DNA from: JANXQG01 sp963719885
GTDB taxonomy: Bacteria; Planctomycetota; Planctomycetia; Pirellulales; Thermoguttaceae
NCBI GenBank assembly: GCA_963719885.1
Contig: CAVRDP010000006.1
Location: 335,587-399,586, forward strand
Length of the DNA stretch: 64,000 bases
Reading direction: 5' to 3'
Positions 46,316 to 56,670 of this stretch are shown here, in pieces; position 1 is the stretch's first letter, and each line of letters opens with the position of its first letter. The position numbers and the translations under genes are program-made. Below the pieces are notes generated by a model. The model saw only the letters and a list, made by a program, of their open reading frames with translations. It did no database searches and was not told where the DNA came from.

Positions 46316-46864
46316 GGACTTACCTTTCCAGTGCCAATGTATTATCCTCGCATTGTGGCAACCCACAATGCTAGCTGTGCAATCACCACCATATATTGTG
46401 GCCAAGAAACCCGCAAGCATCAAGATGTGGGAAGCGCTTGTAATTCGTGAGAAGACACCTTACACTCCGGAAGACTTGCATTTCTTACAGGGAGGCGCGT
46501 ATAGCTCCAGGAGTTTCAGCCCAATCCAGGTGACATGAGGATGTCGCTTCGGCGCCTGCGTTGATATTATCGCGACGTGCCGCCAGTGGGAAAAGGTCCG
46601 CGCTCGGGTCGCCAGGGACTGACGCCCCGCATTCCCTTTGCTTTCGAACCTATCCGAGAACCGAACTTCGGTCGGCAGACTATAGCCGACCAGTCAGGGG
46701 GCTCGACTAAGTTCTCTGTTAAGGGCTGTTTGCCGTCCCCCTCAGTCTCTTCGGGGGGTTCCTTCTTCCCTATGCCCGCCCTCCGGGTCAAGCGATCAAC
46801 GACTTCCTCTTGCGTGCCATGGGCAATCCTGCTTACCGACACAGGACGTGTCAGAGGAGTTTCG
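46316..46864. other. Divergent intergenic region
   Basis: About 550 bases between the NfeD-like gene and the amidotransferase gene. Short runs of open frame exist but none looks like protein. Promoters for both genes must lie here; none is clear by eye. Confidence 0.5.
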
Positions 46865-47611
46865 ATGGCTATGAAGCCGCTAATAGGTGTGACCGCTGAC
46901 TATCGCTCGGCCCGTAAGGACACGCCCGCCTTCTCCTTTCTCAGCGCGGGTTATTTTGACGCCCTCACGAAGACCGGTGCGGTGCCGGTGGTTATTCCGC
47001 CATTGAGGGAAGAAGAGGATTTAAGCCGGGTGTTGGACACCTTGGACGGCGTTGTGCTCTGCGGCGGGGCCGATCTCGATCCGCGCAACGACGGTTACAT
47101 GCTTCACCCCTCGGTCCGACTCTTGGACCGGCGCCGCGAGGACTTCGACCGCATGTTGATGCGTTTGATCGCCGAGCGACGGATGCCGGTCTTCGGCATC
47201 GGCTGCGGTATGCAGCTCTTGAATATTTCTCAGGGCGGCACCCTGTTGCTGCATATTCCGGAGGATCTGCCCAGGGCCTTGCCGCACCTTGACGCTACCG
47301 ATCCTAACCATCGCCATGCCTTGGTCGTGGAAATGGGCACGATCATGGAGCGCGTCTATGGCGAAGGCGAGATTCGCGTCAATAGCGTGCACCACATGGC
47401 CATCGACGACGTCGCCCCCGGCTTCATGGTCACCGCCCGCTGCCCGGACGGAGTTGTTGAAGCGATCGAGAGCACGATGGAAGACTGGTTTGCGATGGGC
47501 ACCCAGTTCCATCCGGAAAGCGATTCGGCCTCGGCCCTGGACCTGAGGATTTTCGACGAATTCGTGGCCGGTGCGATGGCCCACTGCCAGTCGATGGGGC
47601 TCGTGGCCTGA
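46865..47611 (+). CDS. Gamma-glutamyl-gamma-aminobutyrate hydrolase-like class I amidotransferase (peptidase C26)
   Basis: A 248-residue class I glutamine-amidotransferase fold, like PuuD. Start ATG at 46865 with AGAGGAG seven bases upstream. Family text: PLIGVTADYRSARKD, LDTLDGVVLCGGADLDPRND, the nucleophile elbow FGIGCGMQLLNISQGGTLLL (Cys in GIGCGMQ where most read G-x-C-R-G) and the triad His-Glu in GTQFHPESD. HHMAIDDVAPGFMVTARCPD also fits PuuD. No other putrescine-pathway genes are nearby, so the real substrate is uncertain. Confidence 0.88.
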   Translation: MAMKPLIGVTADYRSARKDTPAFSFLSAGYFDALTKTGAVPVVIPPLREEEDLSRVLDTLDGVVLCGGADLDPRNDGYMLHPSVRLLDRRREDFDRMLMRLIAERRMPVFGIGCGMQLLNISQGGTLLLHIPEDLPRALPHLDATDPNHRHALVVEMGTIMERVYGEGEIRVNSVHHMAIDDVAPGFMVTARCPDGVVEAIESTMEDWFAMGTQFHPESDSASALDLRIFDEFVAGAMAHCQSMGLVA

Positions 47612-48140
47612 AAAAGGACGGCCAGCAGGTCCTTTCTGCCGGGAAGGCCTGTTGTGCTCCGAACGGCTGCCAAACTTCAGATTTTGCACTGGATCATCCC
47701 GCACTAGTCCTTTCCGGCAGAATGGACCTACTTGGGGAGAGGGCCAAGTTCTTGGTGTCGTTCTAAGCATGGAAGCCTACGGCCGGAACCATCTCGGGCA
47801 AGAACCACGGGCACGGACGTTCGTCGAATCGCGCAGCCGGCTCGGCCCTCTCTCCTATTTCATAATAGATGCCACCGGTGCGCAGCCGGCTCGGCACTCT
47901 CTGTCCCTCGCGCTTTCCGTTACCATCGTTGTATCGCTCGCCCAACGCGCTTAATCCTGCGGTCAAACAACCGCCGATTCGCTGAATCGATTTGCAAACG
48001 CCGGTTGTTAGGGAAGACTTTTGTAAGAGTTTATCCAGTCTGCCCACTTAACGGCAACGGAATAAATTTTCTGTTTGTGTGAGCCGCCGCAAATTGACAA
48101 CAATTTGGAACTCCCTCGCCCCGATATAGCTCCAACAGCA
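47612..48140. other. Intergenic region
   Basis: About 530 bases. The left part is the palindrome at 47627-47732; the remainder has no recognisable gene. Confidence 0.5.
47627..47732. repeat. AGGTCCTTTCTGCCGG palindrome
   Basis: Arms AGGTCCTTTCTGCCGGGAAG (47627 on) and CCTTTCCGGCAGAATGGACC (47709 on). Same family as the outermost arms of the nested element at 12416-12667. Confidence 0.85.
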
Positions 48141-48716
48141 ATGGACTTCGCGACACCCCACTTCCTGTTGTTTTCCCACGTCGACCGTACCCCCGGCAGC
48201 GGCCACTGGCAGTTCGTACTGCGGACCAAAGATGGGACGCAGCGGTTCGAAGCCAATGATGCCGAGCCCGACCTCCCTGGCGAACGACTCGACCTGCTGA
48301 CCGTCGTTCGGGCGTTGGAATCACTCGACCAACCGTCCCGAGTGACACTGGTCGAATGCAGCGATTACATCTGGCAGGGGGTTCGTTTTGGCCTGCCGGA
48401 ATGGCGAACCAACGGCTGGCGGTGGGAATTTTTCGGGCAAATGATTCCCGTAAAGAACTCCGACCTGTGGCAAAGGCTCGATCGGGCCCTACGGTTTCAC
48501 GACGTGGAGTGTCGGCGGCGGCGATTCGACCAGCCGAAACCGCTACAAGGGGGCATTGGTAAACCCCATTGGCGTACAAAATTGGCCGGGGGGCTTCGCG
48601 AAAAGCTTTCCGTTTGGCTAAAATATGCAGCTAAGCTAAGGATCGGCCGAGGAATTAGTTTCCGATTCGGGCATTCGGGCAGCGGTCGGAAACATGCCTG
48701 CCCGGCTACGCCGTGA
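48141..48716 (+). CDS. Ribonuclease H-like protein
   Basis: A 191-residue RNase H-fold protein. The four acidic active-site positions can be placed: Asp in FSHVDRTPGSGHWQFVL, Glu in GERLDLLTVVRALE, Asp in ECSDYIWQGVRFGL, and Asp in VKNSDLWQRLDRALRFHDVE. The following helix-rich text GWRWEFFGQMIPVKNSDLWQ matches type 1 RNase H. The first motif lacks the usual D-G-S form, so the activity is likely but not certain. The last about 40 residues are basic and end in repeat-derived text (HACPATP). Start ATG at 48141. Confidence 0.72.
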   Translation: MDFATPHFLLFSHVDRTPGSGHWQFVLRTKDGTQRFEANDAEPDLPGERLDLLTVVRALESLDQPSRVTLVECSDYIWQGVRFGLPEWRTNGWRWEFFGQMIPVKNSDLWQRLDRALRFHDVECRRRRFDQPKPLQGGIGKPHWRTKLAGGLREKLSVWLKYAAKLRIGRGISFRFGHSGSGRKHACPATP

Positions 48717-48735
48717 AGCGGCATGCCAGCCTTGC
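48690..48735. repeat. ACATGCC/GGCATGCC repeat at the 3' end of the RNase H-like gene
   Basis: Short related copy of the GGCATGCC family. The last codons and stop of the preceding gene lie inside it. Confidence 0.6.
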
Positions 48736-48784
48736 AAATGTCTGGTAGTTATTTTTCGGCCGGGGTTCTCACAAGGAGGAAAGT

Positions 48785-50998
48785 GTGCGTACTAGCGTTG
48801 CGTTGGAAAGCATCCACCGACTAATCCAGGGAAATCACCATAACCCATTCGAACTTCTCGGACCCCACGAGGTCGATGATTCGGGACGCCGTGCCCTTGC
48901 CGTTCGGGCGTTCCTTCCGGAAACCGCCCAGGCCTGGGTCGTCGACCCCGGCCACGGTCAGGCGGTACGGCCAATGCGTCGCATCCATCCAGCGGGTTTG
49001 TTCGAGGCCATCTGCCCCTGTCCAACTGAGACCGAAAGTTCACGATACATGCTGCGTGTGGCAGACGAGGTAGGAATGAAAACCACGATCCACGATCCCT
49101 ACGCCTTTCCCCACCTTTTGACCGAGTACGACATGTACTTGCTCAACGAAGGGCGGCACTGGCAGAGCTATAACCGTCTCGGCGCCCATCTGCGGGCGAT
49201 CGACGGCGTCGACGGCGTCAATTTCTGCGTCTGGGCGCCGAACGCCACGGGCATGAGCCTCGTCGGCGACTTCAATCATTGGGACGGCCGCCGGCATCCG
49301 ATGCGAAAGCACATCCCCAGCGGCTTCTGGGAACTGTTCGTGCCCGGGCTCAGCGAGGGCACGCTCTACAAGTACCAGATCCGGCACCACGATGAGGTTT
49401 TCGAGAAGTCCGATCCCTACGGCTTCGCCGCGGAAGTGCCGCCGCGCACGGCCTCGCGGGTCGTCGATCTGGATCGCTACCATTGGCACGACAGCGACTG
49501 GATCGACAAGCGTCGCGAGTCCCTCTGGCACGAGCAGCCGGTGGCGTGCTACGAGGTCCATCTCGGCAGTTGGAAGCGACCGGGCGACGATCCGTCGCGG
49601 TGGCTGACCTATCGCGACCTGGCCCACCAGCTTGTCGACTACTGCAAGGAGATGAACTACACGCACCTCGAGCTGCTGCCGGTGAGCGAGCACCCGCTCA
49701 CGGCCAGTTGGGGCTATCAGACCGTCGGCTATTTTGCGGCCACCAGCCGCTACGGCACGCCGCAAGACCTGATGTACTTCATCGATCTCTGCCACCAGAA
49801 CGACATCGGCGTGATTTTGGACTGGGTTCCCGCCCACTTCCCCCGCGACGGCCACGGCCTGCGGCAGTTCGATGGCACGGCCTTGTACGAGCACGCCGAC
49901 CCGCGCCGTGGTGAACACCGCGACTGGGGCACGTTGATCTTCAACTACGGCCGCCACGAGGTCCGCAACTTCCTCGTCTCCAACGCCCTGTTCTGGCTCG
50001 ACAAGTACCACGTCGACGGCCTGCGGGTCGACGCAGTGGCCTCGATGCTGTATCTCGACTACAGCCGCAAGCCGGGCGACTGGCTGCCCAACGAGTTCGG
50101 CGGGCGTGAGAACCTGCAAGCCATCAGCTTGCTCAAGGAGTTGAACGAGCAGACGCACCTGCAATTCCCCGGCATCGTCACGATTGCCGAGGAATCGACC
50201 GCCTGGCCGAGCGTTTCGCGGCCCACCTACCTCGGCGGCCTGGGCTTCAATTTCAAGTGGAACATGGGCTGGATGAACGACACGGTGCGTTACTTCCGCC
50301 ACGAGCCGATCCACCGCAAGTATCACCACGACGAACTGACCTTCAGCCTGATCTACGCCTTCCACGAGAACTTCGTCCTGCCGCTCTCGCACGACGAAGT
50401 GGTCCACGGCAAGGGCTCGCTCCTGGACCAGATGCCCGGCGACCTGTGGCAGAAGTTCGCCAACCTGCGGCTGTTGTACAGTTACATGTGGACGCACCCG
50501 GGCAAGAAGCTCTTGTTCATGGGCAGCGATTTCGGCCAGTGGAACGAGTGGAACTTCGACGTCAGCCTGCAATGGGACCTCTTGCAATGGTCGTCGCACC
50601 AGGGCCTGCAGAAGTGCGTGGCCGACCTGAACCGGCTCTTGCGCCGCGAAAAGGCCCTGCACGAGGTCGACTTCGACTATCACGGCTTCGAGTGGATCGA
50701 TTGCCACAACCACGAAGACAGCACGCTGAGCTATGTGCGTCGCGGCAAGGATCCGGCCGATTACCTGATCGTCTGCAACAACTTCACGCCCGTCGTGCGG
50801 CAGAGCCATCGCCTGGGCGTGCCGGAGGCCGTCTGGTTCCAGGAGATCTACAACAGCGACTCGACGTTCTACGGCGGCAGCGACGTGGGCAACGGTCCCG
50901 GCGTGAGGGCCGAGCCGCGGGAGAGTCACGGCCGGCCGGCCTCGATCACCATCACCTTGCCGCCGCTGGCCACCGTGGTCTTCAAGCCGCAGCGATAA
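48785..50998 (+). CDS. glgB: 1,4-alpha-glucan branching enzyme GlgB
   Basis: Adds alpha-1,6 branches to glycogen (GH13). 737 residues, intact. GTG start at 48785 after AAGGAGG. An N-terminal CBM48-type domain (FELLGPHEV; FCVWAPNATGMSLVGDFNHW) is followed by the catalytic barrel: VILDWVPAHFPRDGHGL, nucleophile Asp in GLRVDAVASMLYLDYSRK near 417, acid/base Glu in TIAEESTAWPSV near 468, and third Asp in LPLSHDEVVHGKGS near 537. The C-terminal beta-domain has SYVRRGKDPADYLIVCNNFT. Works with GlgC, encoded 30 kb to the left. A PQQ-propeller gene converges with it. Confidence 0.97.
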   Translation: MRTSVALESIHRLIQGNHHNPFELLGPHEVDDSGRRALAVRAFLPETAQAWVVDPGHGQAVRPMRRIHPAGLFEAICPCPTETESSRYMLRVADEVGMKTTIHDPYAFPHLLTEYDMYLLNEGRHWQSYNRLGAHLRAIDGVDGVNFCVWAPNATGMSLVGDFNHWDGRRHPMRKHIPSGFWELFVPGLSEGTLYKYQIRHHDEVFEKSDPYGFAAEVPPRTASRVVDLDRYHWHDSDWIDKRRESLWHEQPVACYEVHLGSWKRPGDDPSRWLTYRDLAHQLVDYCKEMNYTHLELLPVSEHPLTASWGYQTVGYFAATSRYGTPQDLMYFIDLCHQNDIGVILDWVPAHFPRDGHGLRQFDGTALYEHADPRRGEHRDWGTLIFNYGRHEVRNFLVSNALFWLDKYHVDGLRVDAVASMLYLDYSRKPGDWLPNEFGGRENLQAISLLKELNEQTHLQFPGIVTIAEESTAWPSVSRPTYLGGLGFNFKWNMGWMNDTVRYFRHEPIHRKYHHDELTFSLIYAFHENFVLPLSHDEVVHGKGSLLDQMPGDLWQKFANLRLLYSYMWTHPGKKLLFMGSDFGQWNEWNFDVSLQWDLLQWSSHQGLQKCVADLNRLLRREKALHEVDFDYHGFEWIDCHNHEDSTLSYVRRGKDPADYLIVCNNFTPVVRQSHRLGVPEAVWFQEIYNSDSTFYGGSDVGNGPGVRAEPRESHGRPASITITLPPLATVVFKPQR

Positions 50999-51004
50999 GT
51001 CCCC

Positions 51005-52574
51005 TTACCGCCGGCTGACCGCCCAAAGCCAGCCGGCGTTGGTGGCAATGTACAACGTGCCGTTGGCCACGATGGGCGAGGCGTACACCTTGCCCCCGAG
51101 AGTGATGTGCGCGAGGACCTTCAAATCCTTGCCGGCCGCCAGGATCCAGAGGCCTTTGGACGTGGGCATATAGACTTTGCCGTCAGCCACCAAGGTCGAT
51201 CCCCACACTTCACACTTCGTGTCATGAATCCAGTAGCACTTGCCCGTCTCGGCGTCCAGGCAGTGCCAGCCGCCCTCCAACGTCGGATACGTACAGCAGC
51301 CCGTCGGCCACCGAGACGGTGGAAAGCGTGCGATCGAGACCCTGGTAGGTCCAGACCTTGCCGCTCGAGGTGATATCGCCGGTGCCGCGCGGATTGATGC
51401 AGTGCAAGGCGCCGCGGCCACGGCCGTGGGCCGGATCGCGCCCAATGGCGACATACACGCGATCGTTGGCTAAGACCGGCGTGGCAATGATTTCGCTGCG
51501 GCCGACGTACTTGCCGTCGTGCTTGTTCAACGACCCATGGACCCGCTTGTCGCCCAGGCAATAATACGTAATCCAGTCCGAACCGCCCGCGGCCTTGTAT
51601 TCCTGCGGGATGCAGTCATAGGACCAGACAGTCTTCAGCCGCAGGGGTTTCTCCGGGACCGACGCCAGGGCCTCGAAGGCATAGCAGACCCCATCGCCGC
51701 CGCCAAAAAACACCAATTTCCGCCCCTCCACCATGCCCACGCTGGGCGAAGACCACTGGCCGTGCAGGATATTCGGCATGATGGGCGCGTTGTCGCTAGC
51801 CACAAGTCGGCCGTCCCGTTTGTCCAACACGATCAAGTTCGGTGCGTGGGGGGCCGGAATCTTGCGGTTCTTCTCTTTGGCGGGGTCGTGAAAGGTGTTG
51901 CGATCCACGCCGTTACTGGTGGTCACGTAGAGCAGGTTGCCGACGATCAAGGGAGAAGCATTCGACGTGTCGCAGGGAAACACGCCCAGTTTCTCCCACA
52001 TGTCGAACGTCCATACGACTCGAGCGTCGCTGGCCTTCGCCCGCGAACCGGCCGCATCCAGGCAAACCACGTCGAAACGGTTGGAAACGAAATAAAGGCG
52101 GTTCCCTTCGACCGCCGCAGTCGAGCAAACCCCGATCTGTTGCGGAATCTCACTGATGCCGATCGAAAAGCCGTCGATCTTGTGCGGCACCTCGCGTGGC
52201 GGGGCCTTCCATTGCCAAAGGCGCTTGCCGCTGGCGGCGTCGAAGCAGACGAAGATCCCGCTGGGGCCGTCCAGGCCACCGACGTAGATTTTTCCTCCAG
52301 CCACCGAAGGGGTGGAATAGAAGGCATCGCCCAGTTTCACCCCCCATTTCACGTTGCTCGCTGTGGACAGGTCGATCATTCCGTCGCTCCGCTTCCGACC
52401 TGGTGAGAACGACTCGGGAAGGCCCTTTTCCTCCGAAACCATGTTCTTTCCATCGGACCCGCACCATTGGGGCCAGTCCTTGGCCGAAGCGCCCGGCACG
52501 GCGGTCGCAGCGAGGGAAAAGATCAGTGCGATCAGACCGCCGATGTTGATTCGGATAATTTCATGCCGGCCCAT
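51005..52574 (-). CDS. PQQ-like beta-propeller repeat protein (frameshifted)
   Basis: Secreted propeller protein of about 520 residues when joined. I start at 52574 (MGRHEIIRINIGGLIALIFS) because GGGAG lies nine bases upstream; the signal peptide ends near GASAKDW. Blades: AFYSTPSVAGGKIYVGGLDG, GVCSTAAVEGNRLYFVSNRF, ASPLIVGNLLYVTTSNGVDR and IATPVLANDRVYVAIGRDPA. Near 51275 the frame breaks after LLYVSDVGGRL; removing one G gives HCLDAETGKCYWIHDTKCEV and further blades to LYIATNAGWLWAVSRR. Function unknown; such proteins are common in planctomycetes. Confidence 0.85.
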
Positions 52575-52784
52575 AGCGTACGTCTCCCAATCCAAGCCCG
52601 TCGTGCATCCCGATAATAATTAGAATTTGGTGAAAAGGCAATCGTCCTCTTGCTATTTGTCTCTGGAGCGTTTAGACTGATGGGTATTGAGAGTGGCGAC
52701 GCCCAGGATCGTAACTCTCGCGTGAATTGTTCGGATGACTAGATAGAGAGCAATCCGGGAGTGCCGGGGGGCTCGTTAGCGAGT

Positions 52785-52836
52785 AAGCCGATGTGATGGA
52801 ATACCTGCGGGTGTTCCCCCACGTCGGCTTTTTTTG
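52785..52836 (+). terminator. Terminator-like hairpin in the leader of the VWA gene
   Basis: AAGCCGATGTG (52785-52795) pairs with CACGTCGGCTT (52820-52830), followed by a T run. It lies only 38 bases before the next gene's ATG on the same strand, so it either ends a small RNA made from about 52675 on or works as an attenuator. Confidence 0.55.
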
Positions 52837-52873
52837 TTCTTGACCGGACTGCGGCTGTGGAGGGCCGTCTGCC

Positions 52874-55617
52874 ATGAAGAAACTCATGTCGTTAGCATTG
52901 GCAACCGTGTTCAGCGTGGCGTTGGCCATGACCGCACAAACCCAGGCGTTGGGCCGTGAAGCAGCCCAGTTCGATGGATTTACCCAGGCCGACGGGTCTG
53001 CCAGAGGCGACGGGGCTGCCAAAGGCAATGGGAGCAACGTCTTTGCCTTGACTCTCAAACCGTCGGCGACCCGCCACCCGCAAGCCGACCCGCAACCCGC
53101 AAGCGGGTACGCCGAGCACCCCGCCCAGGGTGTTCCGGCGGCCAGTGGACCGCGCAACGTGGTGATCCTTGTCAGCACGGCGGCCAGCCAGAACGGGCGA
53201 TTATCGCGCCAAGTCGCTGGCCACGCTTCGGTCGACGCTCTCGAAGCTGGACGCGAACGATCACGTCAAGCTCGTGGCTTTCGACCTGAACGCGGCGCCC
53301 TTGACCCAAGGCTTTGTGGCCCCCGACAGTGCGGAGATGGCCGCGGCCCTCAGTGCGCTCAATCAGCGGACCCCGCTTGGCTCCTGCGACCTGGAGAAGG
53401 TCCTGGAAGCGGCCGCCAAGAGTTTTGCCAGCGATAGCAAGTCGGCGCGGGCCATCGTCTATATCGGCGACGGCAGCAGCCGTGCCAACGTGCTCACGAC
53501 CGATCAACTCGACCGCCTCGTCAACGATCTCGTTGCCCAGCGGGCGCCGTTCATCGCCTTTGGAGTCGGCCCCCAAATCCAAGAACAGTTGCTCGGCACC
53601 CTGGCCGCGCGCACGGGCGGGATTGTGGCGCCTGAACTGGCCAGTGTGGATGCTAGCGCCTACGGGGCCGGTCTGGCACGGGCCGTGCACGGCTCAGTTT
53701 TCTGGCCCAAGGCTGGAGACCGCGTGAAGTGGCCCGAGGGCATGGACGTTTATCCGAAGACTTTTCCACCGATGCGCAGCGACCGCGACACGGTGGTGGT
53801 CGGCACCGCGAAGTTGACCGCGGACAATCAGCCTTCGGGAGTGGAGATCGCCGTGGATGGTCCCGCCGGCGCGGAAAAACTGGCATGGGACATTCCCGCG
53901 TTGAAGTCGGGCGCCAACAACGCCTATCTGGTCAGCCTGGTGAACCAGGCGAAAGTCGATGGTGGCCGAACCTTGCCGTTGATCGATAGCGCAAGCTTGT
54001 TCAACGCGAAAAAGGAGATTGAAGCGGGTGGACGCGGCCTGGCCGATCTGGCCCGTGATGCCCTCAATGGCGGCAACCTGGACAGCGCCGGCAAGTTGGC
54101 GGGCGAAGCCCTGAGCCGCAATCCCAACGACCTTAAGGCCCAGGCAATCAACGACGCTATTGCCAGGAAGGCCGGCAATGTTCCGGTGCCCGCCGGCGGC
54201 GCCGTGGCCAAGGCAGGCGGCAACGCGCCGGTCGTCGGCGGCCAGGGCGATCTGAACCTGCAAGGTGACCTGAACTTGCAGGGCGACAACAGCGGACTTC
54301 CCCCGCCCGAAGGCGCCGCCGCCAGGCAGGAAATCAATCAATCCAACGCTTTGGAAGAGCAGTGGCAGAAGGACGTGCAGAATACGATCAATCAGGCCCG
54401 CAGCCTGGTCAATGTCGATCCGGCCAAGGCGGCAACCATGATTCAGAACAAGACCAACGATCTGATGGCCGAGACCCAACTCCGACCTGAAATGCGCGAC
54501 CGCTTAATGGGAATGCTCCGTACCACGGGCCGGGAAATCAGGCGTCGCGGCGAGGAATTCACGCACCGCGAGCAAGAGCGCATTCAACAAGAGATGGCCA
54601 AACGCGAACAGGAAATGGCCAACGAGGCGCTCCAGCAGGACCAGCGGAAAGTCAAGCAGTTGATGGAACGTTTCGATGCGTTGATGGCCGAAGGCCGGCA
54701 CCGCTTGGCGGAAGAGTCGGCCGCGTTCGAGGCCGAAAAGGTTATCAAACGCTCCCTGCCGTCAGCGGGACCGATGGTGGTCGCAGCCGCGAACACCGCT
54801 CGCATCACGGACGCCTATACCAACATCATGGCAGTCCGCGTCGCCGCACAGAAGGGCTACCTCGATTCCATGTATCAGACCGAGAAGTCGCACGTCCCCG
54901 TTCCCGACGACCCGCCGATCGTCTATCCGGACGCTGAAGTCTGGAAGGAGCTCACGGCGCGTCGCAAGGAAAAGTACACGCGCCACGGAACTCTCGCGGA
55001 CGAGCCCGACCGAAAAGAAGATCGTCGAAGCCCTGAAATCGCCGACCCAGATCGAATTCGTGGAGACGCCGCTGAAAAACGTCGTCGATTACCTGAAGGA
55101 TCTGCACCATATCGAGATCCAGCTTGATTCGGCGGCCTTGAAGGAGGCGGGCGTCGATGAAAGCACGCCGGTCACGAAGAATCTCAAGGGCATTTCGCTC
55201 CGCTCGGCCTTGAAACTGTTGCTGGACGAGTTGCAATTGAAGTACGTGATCCACAACGAAGTGCTGCTCATTACTTCGCCGACCAAGGCGGAGAGCGATG
55301 AGTACATGACCACCAAGGTCTACCCGGTGGCCGACCTCGTGTTGCCCATCAAACAAACCGGGATGACCGGTGGATTCGGTGGGATGGGTGGCATGAGCGG
55401 CGGAATGGGTGGCATGGGTGGCGGCGGAATGATGGGCGGCATGGGAGGTGGTATGGGTGGCGGCATGGGTGGCGGCATGATGGGAGGCATGGGAGGCGGA
55501 ATGGGAGGAATGGGCGGCGGAATGGGCGGCATGGGCGGCGGAATGGGTGGTATGGGAGGTGGCATGGGCGGCGGAATGTTCAACATTCCTCGCGAAATCC
55601 TCCCCGCCGGCAATTGA
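52874..55617 (+). CDS. VWA-domain protein with coiled coil, STN-like domain and Gly-Met tail (two frameshifts)
   Basis: Secreted protein of about 910 residues after joining three frames. The ATG at 52874 has GGAGG upstream; signal peptide MKKLMSLALATVFSVALAMT. A linker with ATRHPQADPQPASGYAEH comes from a CAAGCGGGT repeat. VWA domain: GPRNVVILVSTAASQ, break near 53195 (remove one A), then TGDYRAKSLATLRSTLSKLD and RAIVYIGDGSSRANVLTTDQ. A Glu/Arg/Gln-rich coiled coil follows (REQERIQQEMAKREQEM). Second break near 55000 (remove one base), then KIVEALKSPTQIEFVETPLK and a small STN-like domain, ending in about 70 residues of GGM repeats. The MIDAS motif D-x-S-x-S reads S-T-A-A-S, lacking the Asp. 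Confidence 0.8.
55370..55580 (+). repeat. GGCGGAATGGGTGGCATG coding repeats
   Basis: Degenerate 9- to 15-bp units encoding GGM/GGGM for about 70 residues at the C-terminus of the VWA protein. Confidence 0.92.
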
Positions 55618-55624
55618 GGATCGG

Positions 55625-56536
55625 TTAGCGCGACAGCACGCGCAGTGTCAACGCCAGCGAATTGAGACGTGTGGCCGTCGTGTCGGCACGCGACATGAAT
55701 ACGACCGGAGAGGCCGTTCCACAGAGCACACCGCCGAACCGGCAAGCGGCGGTGTACATGATCGCTTTCACCGTCAAGTTGGCGGACAACAGGTCCGGGA
55801 AGAGCATCGCATCCGCAGCGCCGACCACGCTCCCTTCGATCTTCTTCTTCTCGGCGGCGCCTGCGGTGTATGCGAGGTCGAACGAGAGCGGCCCCTGGAC
55901 CAGGCAATCGGGAAACTCGCCGGCAGTGTTCCGCCGCGCCAGTTCCGCCGCATCCAACGTGTCGGGCATCGCTGCCGAGGGCTTTTCGGTAGCGGCCATG
56001 ACGGCAATCCGCGGCACATCGGCCGAACCCGGCTCGCGCAACACCCTCGCCACCTCGACGAGGCTCTGCAAAATGTCGGCTTTCTGATCGAGCGTCGGCT
56101 GGATCGTGATGCCCGTATCCGACAAGAGGAACCGGCGGTGATCTCGCGGGATTTCCATGAGCACGACCTGGCAGATGCAGCGATTCGTCCGCAAACCGGT
56201 CTCGAGCGACAAAACGGCCTTCATCAACGCGGGAGTAGCAATCTGCCCCTTCATCAAGGTTCGGGCACGGCCGGCCTTGACCTCGGCAACCGCGGCACTT
56301 GCCGGGTCGTCGGCATCGACGATGCGGAACCCGGCCAGGTCGATCCGCAGATCGGCGGCCAGCCGCCGAATTTCATCCAAGGAACCGGTCAGGACCGGTT
56401 CAACCCATCCGCGTTGCTGTGCCAGCGACAACGCCTGCAATACGGTTGGATCAGCGCCGCCCGCCGCCACGACGGAAATTGGAGTCGGAAGGCCGTCCGC
56501 AAACCGATGCAAATCGTCAAAACCGATCAAGGACAT
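55625..56536 (-). CDS. Phosphate acyltransferase, phosphate acetyl/butyryltransferase type
   Basis: A 303-residue protein of the phosphate acetyl/butyryltransferase family (Pta/Ptb), transferring an acyl group between CoA and phosphate. Family text: VVAAGGADPTVLQALSLAQQ, ARTLMKGQIATPALMKAVLS, LLSDTGITIQPTLDQKADIL and GPLSFDLAYTAGAAEKKKIE, NLTVKAIMYTAACRFGGVLC. It lacks the long N-terminal domain of large Pta enzymes, which fits Ptb. Start ATG at 56536. It lies on the same strand as the upstream enoyl-CoA hydratase gene, separated by a 90-bp palindrome. No acetate or butyrate kinase gene is next to it. Confidence 0.88.
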   Translation of the reverse strand: MSLIGFDDLHRFADGLPTPISVVAAGGADPTVLQALSLAQQRGWVEPVLTGSLDEIRRLAADLRIDLAGFRIVDADDPASAAVAEVKAGRARTLMKGQIATPALMKAVLSLETGLRTNRCICQVVLMEIPRDHRRFLLSDTGITIQPTLDQKADILQSLVEVARVLREPGSADVPRIAVMAATEKPSAAMPDTLDAAELARRNTAGEFPDCLVQGPLSFDLAYTAGAAEKKKIEGSVVGAADAMLFPDLLSANLTVKAIMYTAACRFGGVLCGTASPVVFMSRADTTATRLNSLALTLRVLSR

Positions 56537-56570
56537 ATCTCGTGTTTTGTCTCACGCAGTTGGTGATTTA

Positions 56571-56660
56571 TGGGTGGCGTGCTTTCACGCGCCAGCGGGT
56601 AAGCATGTTGCGCCGGCAATCGACATGCTTGCCCGCTGGCGCGTGAAAGCATGCCACCCA
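56571..56660. repeat. 90-bp near-perfect palindrome
   Basis: Arms of 38 bases: TGGGTGGCGTGCTTTCACGC (56571 on, to 56608) and GCGTGAAAGCATGCCACCCA (ending 56660), with a 14-base loop. It lies between the hydratase stop and the acyltransferase start on the same strand. Confidence 0.92.
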
Positions 56661-56670
56661 AGTCGGGAAG

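Noticed and set aside
46577..46864. Upstream extension of the amidotransferase gene
   Set aside because: The added text has no resemblance to the family, and the ATG at 46865 has a good ribosome site.
49040..50929. Long minus-strand frame opposite glgB
   Set aside because: Shadow of the strongly biased glgB codons; no domain or signal is visible.
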